This document shows positions 55,770 through 64,000 of a DNA stretch of 64,000 nt, one piece after another. Source of the stretch: Callipepla californica brunnescens (lineage: Eukaryota; Chordata; Aves; Galliformes; Odontophoridae). The notes beneath the pieces were generated by a model. That model saw only the letters and a list, made by a program, of their open reading frames with translations, searched no databases and had not been told where the DNA came from. The DNA is taken from positions 93,030,530-93,094,529 of the forward strand of contig JALIRH010000001.1 in NCBI GenBank assembly GCA_023055505.1. The letters are read 5' to 3'. A program made the translations under genes and the position numbers. Position 1 is the stretch's first letter; every line of letters starts with the position of its first letter.

Positions 55770-57080
55770 TTCAGGTTTGTAGATCTCCCTGTCTCATTGG
55801 TCATGGAACTGGGCCAAACCAGCCCATAAACCACTGACACCATGTCACCCTGCCACATAGATGCCTGAAGAGTTCAAAGTCTGCTTTCCTGAAGTCCAGA
55901 GAAGCAAGGTTGCTGTGACCCTCTTTGAAACCCTAAGGATCTTGAACTCCATCATTCCAGGCTCACTGCAGCCAAGGCTGCCATGACCAGCCCCTCCTTG
56001 TCAGTGAGGACAAGGTCCAGTATAGCATATGTTCTTGTGGGTTTCTGTACAACTTGGAAGAGGAAGATATGGGTGCCCAGGGAACCCATTACCATTATTA
56101 GCCTCAAAGTGGGATGGTTTGAGGATTCTGCCCCCCATCAACTATAGTTTAAATCCCTCCTGATTAAATTGGAAATCTTGTTGACAAGCATAGTCTTCCC
56201 TTTCTCTGAGAGATGAACTCCATTCTCCCTCGGAAGACCTGATTTATCAAAACTAGTTGTATGACATAAATTGTTGAAGCCCTGTTCAAGACTTAACCAC
56301 ACCCTTAACCATTTATTGACTTTCTTAATACCATCAGTCTTTTCCAATTCCCCTAACTGGGAGAGTTGGTGAGAAGACTACCTGTGCTCCTGAGTTCTTC
56401 ACTCCTGTTCCCAGCTCCTTGATGTCCCTTATGTTGCTAACAGCTATGTTAATGTTGTCTACGTGAAACAGCAGCAGTTGACAGTAGTCTGTGAGATGTA
56501 CAAGGTCTGGTAACCTCTTGCCATGGCAAGCAGCAGATGTCTCTAGCTAGCATGTCAGGACAACAATGGGTGCCTCTGTATCCCTCTGAAGATAATCACC
56601 CACCACTATCACCTGTCACTTCTTCTTACGTGAGGTAGTTGTTATACAACAGAGAGCAGGTCTGGCTGCCTTACTCAGCTCTGACAACTTACCTGTTACA
56701 GTTTCTTTCCCTTCTCAGTCTGCAGAGCCATAAAGCAGTTCTGCAGAGGCACCTCAGGCTTTGGGTAGGCTTCTTCTTCCTGTTGGTCTTTGTTGTGACA
56801 GTTATCATCACTGTTGGCCTCCCCTCCAACTGGATGCTCCAGTGATGGAGTTTGTGACTGTTTGGCCCCAGACCGTGGATTCAATGCAGTTTATATGTGA
56901 ATCTAGCTGACAGTATTTCTGCCTCCCTGATACTACACAGCCTTTGAACTATCTCCTGCAGGTCAGCCAACTATCACAAAAGGTTCTCCGCCTCAGCACA
57001 TCTTACACAGATGAGTTTACCACTCACCTCTGCTCCAGGAGCAAGGTCCAGGCACTTCTCACAGACCAGGGTTTGCACAA
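55770..57080 (-). mobile_element. CR1 LINE ORF1 and start of ORF2, minus strand, decayed
   Basis: On the minus strand, 56612-56570 reads VVGDYLQRDTEAPI, matching the GDS block of the SGNH-type esterase in CR1 ORF1, with Tyr where the catalytic Ser belongs. The GTND-like block reads HVDNIN (near 56465-56448), and the C-terminal 'VHLSEKGKTMLVNKISNLIR' is at about 56219-56158 and still has its His. After the ORF1 end only about 80 bases precede 'LDLVLTDKEGLVMAAL' (about 56020-55973), which belongs near the end of the ORF2 endonuclease, so most of the endonuclease has been deleted. It is rare in this window for a CR1 copy to retain 5' sequence. Confidence 0.8.
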
Positions 57081-57858
57081 TGCCGAAATCATATACTGTG
57101 ATTAGTAAAATTTATACGTAAGTGTAAAGCGAATATGAAATATCAAAACAGTAAATGTCTTAACACAGATAAAGTGGTCAAAACAAAATAGGCAATGGCA
57201 GTTAATAATTTCGAGACAGGGATCTATGCATTAGGTTTTCTTTGACTAAACTCAGAAATGCTTAGTTTGCCAGGAAAAGTATTGTTTCCATTAAATTTAA
57301 TGTGACTTCTCAGTTATATCAACAGGCATTGAATTAAACCTCAGATCTTAACTTGTAAAATGTATCATATCACAGCTAGAACATATTAGTTGTTTCTGTG
57401 ACACAGTTTCACACCTAATCTGTATGTATTTCTCTATAGATTATGTTAATTTTTCTCAGATATAAATAAAATTGAATAACAAGCCATTTGGATGTCAAGA
57501 AGTATGCTGCTTTATCAAGAATATATAATTTTCATAGCTAGTTTATTCATACCAGTGTATTTTGTATAACTTTGCTAGAATTGTTGTAGTGGCAAACTGA
57601 CATTCTAACAGGGAAAGATCACTGAAAATGTATACTGTGTATTTTTATGTATTGAAATAACAATGCCTTTTATATAATCTTATTTCTCTTAGATGAATAT
57701 AAACTCTTTCTTATGTTTTTCTCTTTTTTTTTTTTTCATTCTACATCTAAACAAGCAATTAAAGCTCAAACTTATATTTACCTTGTTTCTTCAGGATATG
57801 TATTTATGGAGGGGAAAATATGACTAAAAGAAAAAGGAAAATTAGAGACCGTACACAT

Positions 57859-57924
57859 AGGAGAGAGGGAGAGAGATAGAGGAAGGGAAAGGCGGAGGAA
57901 GGGAGAAGGAGAATGGGATAGGAA
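57859..57924 (+). repeat. GA-rich low-complexity tract
   Basis: Imperfect GAGAGGGA, GGAAGGGA and GGAGAA units, almost all purine on the plus strand. Confidence 0.75.
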
Positions 57925-58338
57925 TTGTCTTGAAGACAAAGAAAATGGATATACTTAAGACAGCTACAGTGTATGCCGTGTGTCTGTTTGGAAAGCAGTA
58001 GGGATTTAGGGAATCAGAAAAAGAAGAGAAGGATACTGTAGCTCAGTCAAGTTCAGTGAGCTGTATAATCTACTTAAGTATTTGATTAGAAATTCTATTG
58101 TGCTCAGACACCAAGCAGGCTGCCTTGTGGACATGAAGGAAGGCAATGGGCTCTTAATAAAACTTCCATGTAGTAGCACTCTCATTGTTACATCTTCTTA
58201 CTTAATAACATAAAGGGAGCTGTGATAAGTCTAAATGGGTAGAGCACTCTTTGGCTTAAGTGAACTTCATATCTATAAAGTTCTGATATTCTACTCTTCT
58301 GCTGGATTTCTGTAGCAACACACAGCAGCACACTCAGG

Positions 58339-58357
58339 AAAAAAAAAAAAAAAAAAA
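58339..58357 (+). repeat. Poly-A run, about 19 bases
   Basis: Uninterrupted adenines; no retrocopy sequence is recognisable upstream. Confidence 0.85.
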
Positions 58358-58994
58358 GTACTGAAATGCTTTCTTGCAGTATAATTTGTTCTTATCTCAA
58401 CTCTAGTTCTTCTTCAAAGATTATGTTGGCTTTACTGGGGCATGTCAAGTTGTTTGCTACAAAGAGTAGAAAATGTTTAACAGTAAGACAGTCATGCCTA
58501 CCATCCTGACATACCATATATTCAATGGATGTACAGAAATACATTCATTATCTACGTGCACCACACTCAGTCTTCATATGGTTGTACAGTCCCTAAGCTT
58601 GTTTTGTATCTTATTACTTATTTATTTTAATACACTCAGGCATTAACTGAGTTTAGTTCAAAGAATGAAACTAAATATCTTTCTCAAATTTTTATCTACC
58701 TGTGCTCCTAAAACTATTAGGAATATGTGTTACAAAAATACATCAGTAGAATATGATTTTAATTAACCTCTGTGTATCTATTATAAATGAGAGAAAACTG
58801 TTTTAAGGATCCTTTAAAAGATGACGCTTAAATTCAACAATGCAAATATTAATGAATTTCACTAAATTATCACAATGTAGTAATCTCTAATAGTGTCAGA
58901 TTGTGTCTTTTTGAATATGCATGCCATTACTTAAAATATATTTTTGCTTATTCCACGCTATAGGGATTGTTGAAAGTTGCAAGTTGCCTGTGCA

Positions 58995-59157
58995 CTTCAG
59001 TTGAGGATGCCTCATACCTGGAATTGTTCAAGGCCAGGGTGGATGGGGTTTTGGGTAACCTGATTTAGTGGAAGGTGCCCCTGCTCATGGCAGGGGCCTT
59101 GGAACTAGATGATCTTTAAGGTCTCTTCCAATCCAAACCATTCTACGATTCTATGAT
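58995..59157 (+). mobile_element. CR1 LINE 3' end fragment
   Basis: Carries 'ttcaaggccagggtggatgg', 'gaactagatgatctttaagg', 'ctcttccaatccaaaccatt' and the tail TTCTACGATTCTATGAT. It is 3' UTR only. Confidence 0.92.
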
Positions 59158-61587
59158 AAACATGGTATTCTTCGAAATTACACCACGTTATTTACCCTGT
59201 AAAAATGAGTTGAAAGTCATAGACCAAAGATACTAGTGTTGCTTAAGTAATATCAGTCCCTAGCTAATCACTCATTTGAGTTGTCTTCACCTTTAGTTAT
59301 AATGCATTTTGCAACTATTAAGAGCACACTGTAATTACTCAAGTGTTCTTCTAAGAAACTTTAGTTTTCCTGTAGTTTATAAAAAATGTTAATTTCTTCT
59401 CTGCAAAGAATATTTTACTCCAAAAACATGCAAGGTGTTTGTATCAGTTATGTTAGAATGTATTTATATTTTCATCTGATTTGCATAAAATTTTACTTTC
59501 CATATCTGTATCAGGTAGGCATAGTGAATTAACTGAAAATCCTTTTAATGGTACTCTGAATTTGACACAAATTTATATGTTCCTTTATAGTTTTTAACAC
59601 ATTCTTTTTTCACAGTTTCTTAAGAAAACGTGAATAGCTCATATTTTGTCACTGGAAAAGTTTATGTTCATTAGTACATCAAAAAATATTTTTTTTTTTA
59701 CATTTAGGGACAAAAAAAACAAAAATGAACAAACAAAAAAAGAACATTCAGATAGAAGAGAGTTTTAAAATTATTTTATTATATTTCATGATAAATATCA
59801 GATATTTTTCACCCATTACATTCACTGGAGATTGGTTTTGCTATTGGGGACTCACCCTCACCTCTCCCCACCAAAAAAAAAGAAAAAAAAAAAAGCCACA
59901 CTTTAACAAGGAAAACTGAATTACTCCTTAAATCATCTCATAAGTTTTAATAAGGATAAGGTAGAGTTACTTTGATTTCTGCTTTACATCTCAGAGATTG
60001 TAAAGGAAGCTGCTAGTCTCAGACACCACATTGTTAACTTTTCAGCATATTGGTATTCTACTACATGGATTGATAGAGAGAAGAATAAATTGAATTCATC
60101 CAGTATATAATATTTCATTTCATTTCAACTGAACTTTATAATTATGGGAAGCATCTACCAGGGAAGACAGAAGGGACATGTCTCACAGAATTTAGTGAAT
60201 AAACTCATCTGTCATGCTAAAAAAATGCCAGAATAACATTCTAGATCAGCTGTTTGCCTCAGAAAAGATACATTCTGCTATCTTCAATTGAACATTCTTT
60301 GATGTTCATGTTAGGAGAGCAAAACTATTTGCAGAATCATGGTCACCTACAGATATAAGGAAAAATATAGAAAGAAAGAGTAATAATAATACAATTGAAT
60401 CTCTCCGAAGAATCATTATAGTAAGGAATTAAAAACAAACCAGATAAATAATAATGAATAATACCCTTTCTCCTGCAAATATTTCACCAGAGATTCTTAG
60501 AAAAGGACACAATTAAATATATATCAGCAATGGAATCTGATGCGCAAAAAATCTGGAGAGTTCTCTACAGTAGGAAATGTTTCTGTGATATTTTAGGTCT
60601 GATGTAGAGATAATAAAGGAAATGACTGCTGAGTTATTTCTAAAAGTCACTGATCTAGACATCAATTATCCTTGAATAGGAATGGAAAGACACTGAATAA
60701 TGATACCATTACGTATACATTTCAAGAATAAATAGATAAAGAAATAGAAGTAACGCAAGAGGTTTTCATTAATCATTAGACATTTAAGAACAGTTTCTAC
60801 ATGTCATTCTATTATTGTCTTCGTTTAGAAAAAAATGAAGTGAAATGAAATTTAACACAAAGAACAAGGAATAAATGAAAGCCATAAGGATAAAGGACAT
60901 AAAGTGTATAAGTCAGTGATATAAAGTAGAGCACATTAAAAAGCCTTTCAAAATTATGGACTTTTTAAAAAAATACTATTTTTAACAAAAGTAATTGAAA
61001 TAAAGCATTTTGGGTTTTGTTTTTTCTGTTTTATCTGTTTGTTTGTCTGTTTTAGTAGATGCTGCCAGTAACACTAGCAATAGTCGTTATTATCATCATG
61101 GTAAGTGTTGCTACAGAAAGGTGAGATTGCACAGTAGACACTAGACAGGAAAGGAGGACAAACAGTGGACAAACACTGCAAGATAATGCAACTTACTCCG
61201 TGTTTTCTCATGAGTAGACAAGCAAATTTGTAATCTGCAGCAAAAGATGAAGTGAAGCAGTATCTACTAAAATCATCCATTGTATTTTTTTTTATAGGTA
61301 ATGTAGTCAAAGATACTAACAGGGATAAGATTTTTAACAATTATCAGAGTTCCAAAGAAGTAAAGAATTGTTGATGTACTTTCGTAGATATCATAGCAGA
61401 ATATTTTATTCTTTACTGTAGTTGGTCACCGGCGACTTGGTTTCATTTATGCTATGCTCCTTGTGAGATATAATAGGTCAAATTCCACCATGGGAGTGGG
61501 ATTCACATTGCATGACTGCAGCTGTCAAGTGTAAGCTAATGAATCTGATCTCTTTGCACTGTATCTAGGACAGTTTAACACAGGCTC
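59158..61587. other. AT-rich non-coding DNA, no gene seen
   Basis: A-rich runs near 59709-59740 and 59870-59894; short chance open frames up to about 88 codons. No repeat family recognised. Confidence 0.55.
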
Positions 61588-62010
61588 CTGTGGTGGTTTC
61601 TTCTTGATGAGCAACTAAACTTCACCACAATCACTTTCTTGCTCTTCTTCCTCAAAGGAATAGGGGAAGTAAATATGAAACAGGCCTCCAGGGCTGAGAT
61701 AAGGACAGGAAAATCACACCAATCAATGTAATGGGCAGAACAGACTCAGCATAGGGATATAAATATAATTTATTGCCTATTATTATAAAATAAGAGTAGT
61801 GAGAAATGAAAAACAAAGTAAAAGCAGTTTTCCTCCTGGTCCATCCTCTTCTACCTCTTTCCGCTGTATGGCACAGGGGAATGGGGCATGCAATTTGCAG
61901 ACAGTCTGTATTGTTTCTCCTCTGCCTCTCCTCCATGAACACTTTCTTCTCCTTCTTAAGCATAGGATGTCATCCTTCTTTGAGCTGCAGCACCCCTTCT
62001 AGCAAAGCCT
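61588..62010 (-). mobile_element. Old avian LTR-like repeat, probably minus strand
   Basis: Starts TGTGGTGG near 61590 and has the word order of a common bird LTR type: 'gggctgagataaggacagg', 'gggcagaacagactcagca', an inverted AATAAA (plus TTTATT at about 61770-61775), then pyrimidine-rich sequence ending in repeats of 'ctcctccatgaacac' type. The right end and target duplication cannot be fixed. Overlapping open frames on both strands (67-103 codons) are incidental. Family assignment is from memory of similar avian repeats and is tentative. Confidence 0.5.
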
Positions 62011-64000
62011 TGCTACATAAACCTGGTACAATTTCTGAAATGTATATAATCTGGATAAATAGTATGAATAGCATGGGTATTCAGCTTTGAGTTACATATT
62101 TTTAAGTTAGAAGACCTCTGCACCTGAAAACTGAACTTTTATTTTAATTTAACTGAGTTCAATATGTGACTGAGTCAAACTATCTGTGATATATAAGACA
62201 GAGTAGACAATCAAGTCACGGTCTGTCTTCTGTCAACAGCTGTTGAATTAATACTGAGTATAAGAAAAAGATAATCAAAATGCTAATTATGAGCGTAAAG
62301 GGACAAAAAAGAAGTTAATCATGACACACCATAAATTAAAAGGCATAGCATAAAACCTTAAATAGAACCATCCTGTTAATAGCTGTCTTCTGAAATGTGA
62401 TATGGAAAGCAACACTGAATCTTATAAATATAGAATAAGAGATCCTTATCTTCAAGAAAGTAGTAGTCATAAAACATTTTAGAAACTCAAAGACGAAATA
62501 CAGAGAAACTGAAGTGACAGGAGATTAAATCAGACACTGTCTCCTATTTGTTTTTCTTTTCTAGACGCAAAGAATTTGTGTAGATTTGTACTCTTTGTTG
62601 TTGGGTTTTTTTTTTGTTTGTTTTTTGTTTTTTAAGAGGAACACAAACACACACACAAAAATGAGATTAGGGAATAGTTTAACTGATAGAAAAGCAAAGA
62701 AACAATAATGAAAGTGTCAAGCTTTGCTTTGTGCTGTCATCATACCAACACAAATCCCCAAATCAGCATGATATCTGATAACACGTATCTGGTCTGCCTT
62801 TCCTCTTCAAGGTGAGAAATTCTGAAGGACATCTGCAGTGAGGCTGAGAATTATCTCAAAGCTACAGTAATCCAGGGAAAAGTCATAAGAGGAATTTAAA
62901 GATTATAAAGAAAAGAGCAAATGATCATCACAGGAGAAATTTTATACACAGGAAAATTAAAGAGATATTCTATATTTATGTGTTTAGAGAAATGAGAACG
63001 AAAATCAGGAAAAGCGTCCTTTAATTTGTGAGGCTATGGAAAAATTGCTCCCTACAGAGAGACTAGTTTTGTTTTTTTATGTAAAGAATCTTAAGCTTCG
63101 GGGACCCTGAGTAACTTTTGTATGGGACAATTGCTCTGAAAACATTCCAAAGGATTATTAAATAGAAAGTTACTGTTCTAGCTACTCTCGTGTCAGGGAT
63201 GAAGCAAAGTTTTGTGTGTCTCTGGCCTACAACCAATTGAAACAGAACATTAGGAACTACAGTTGGGTCTAGACAACACATTAAAGCAGACTTAGTTTAA
63301 GAGTTGTTGTGGACAATTCAGTAATTAAAACTACCTGCACCATACAAATATCTGCAAGGAAGAAAATGAAATACATTCCTTTCACATGATTAAAAACCAA
63401 CAAAAAAAAAAAAACGTATAGAATGTTCTAGCATGAAATAAAGTGAAAACACGTACAATGGGAGAAGTGGTAGAACAAAAGGAGTTCAAAGCCAGGTTGG
63501 AAGCAACCTGAGTAGGAACACTAATATTTCTCTTAAAAATAAATAAATATTAAAGTAGGTAATAGTAAGATATTTATGGGAATCAGTAGTTATAGTCATC
63601 CAATTTCCTTTCTACCTTGTTTTTTGCAATGCACAGTAATCTACAAATAAGGTTGACGTTGAAATCTGAGTTCTGAGAAATCATTGAGCCTGAAATTTTC
63701 TGACAGGGCAGCAAACAGAAAGCTCTATGTAAATTCTGAAGAATAATGAAAATCATCCACTTTTTGGCAGCTAGTCAATCTGTACCAGCATGTTGAATGA
63801 TGAGGGATGAGCTTGTAGAACAGGCAGCAGGACCTGAGGATTTATGGTAAGCAAAAGGAGAAAAGTCCAGCTGAGCTCTGTGAAAAAACTTTCCCTGTGA
63901 TAGCAGAATGGTGGGAGAGAAACAAAATAATAGCTTTTTATTCCTGGGGGTTCTGCATAATGCTTTGTATTGAAGAAGTGTGCAGGGAAGTGAGTACAGA
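62011..64000. other. AT-rich non-coding DNA, no gene seen
   Basis: Short T-rich and CA-rich tracts at about 62600-62660 and an A run near 63399-63413. No gene or repeat recognised up to the window end. Confidence 0.55.

Larger units (their letters stand above)
57081..58994. other. AT-rich non-coding DNA, no gene seen
   Basis: Contains a purine-rich GA tract at about 57859-57924 and a 19-base A run at 58339-58357. No gene or family recognised. Confidence 0.55.

Noticed and set aside
54530..57080. Twin-primed single CR1
   Set aside because: The inverted 5' part lies on the wrong side of the 3' part for the twin-priming model, so this was not claimed.

Overview
This window reads as non-coding DNA from a bird, most likely a galliform (chicken-like), on a low-GC, gene-poor stretch such as a macrochromosome gene desert or a very large intron. 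The evidence is about eighteen CR1 LINE pieces with the avian CR1 3' end (octamer-like ATTCTATG tails), a deleted mariner with the C-terminal coding remnant seen in the chicken Galluhop type, bird-type LTRs, and an AT-rich background without any convincing host gene. No bacterial-style operons, rRNA, tRNA or CRISPR arrays are visible. I found no host exon that I would call with confidence; two splice-bounded open segments are listed as weak candidates.

Layout. 1-2400: AT-rich, unremarkable. 2400-5322: a nest of elements, with CR1 pieces, a 1057-bp solo LTR (2804-3860, minus, 5-bp duplication) and a 334-bp solo LTR (4336-4669, 5-bp duplication) inserted inside a CR1. 5323-13880: AT-rich with two short CR1 3' ends. 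13881-17182: a complete-looking compact endogenous retrovirus on the minus strand. 18657-19995: the longest CR1 (RT domain to 3' end). 21979-22556: deleted mariner. 24162-24510: large CCCTT/CCCCTT/CCCCT array. 27609-45131: scattered CR1 pieces in both orientations, a CTTT array (33376) and a 516-bp almost pure purine tract (43836-44351). 50040-50540: an unexplained GC-rich patch. 54530-57080: two CR1s facing each other, one carrying decayed ORF1 esterase sequence. 58995-64000: a CR1 3' end, an old LTR-like repeat, and AT-rich DNA.

The most interesting object is the retrovirus at 13887-17176. Its two LTRs differ at only four positions plus one indel and are flanked by a perfect 6-bp duplication. 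It has a tRNA-Lys3-type primer binding site, a full-length open gag (552 aa), an in-phase GGGAAAC slippery heptamer, and a -1 frame dUTPase. Protease, reverse transcriptase, integrase and nearly all of env are gone; only the membrane-anchor end of env, the polypurine tract and the 3' LTR follow. It is therefore a non-autonomous, betaretrovirus-like (class II) element that has kept gag, a frameshift signal and most of a dUTPase. It would need enzymes in trans to have moved.

All functional statements rest on reading motifs by eye. Repeat boundaries are good to the base only where a target duplication or LTR terminus is quoted, and otherwise to about 10-30 bases.
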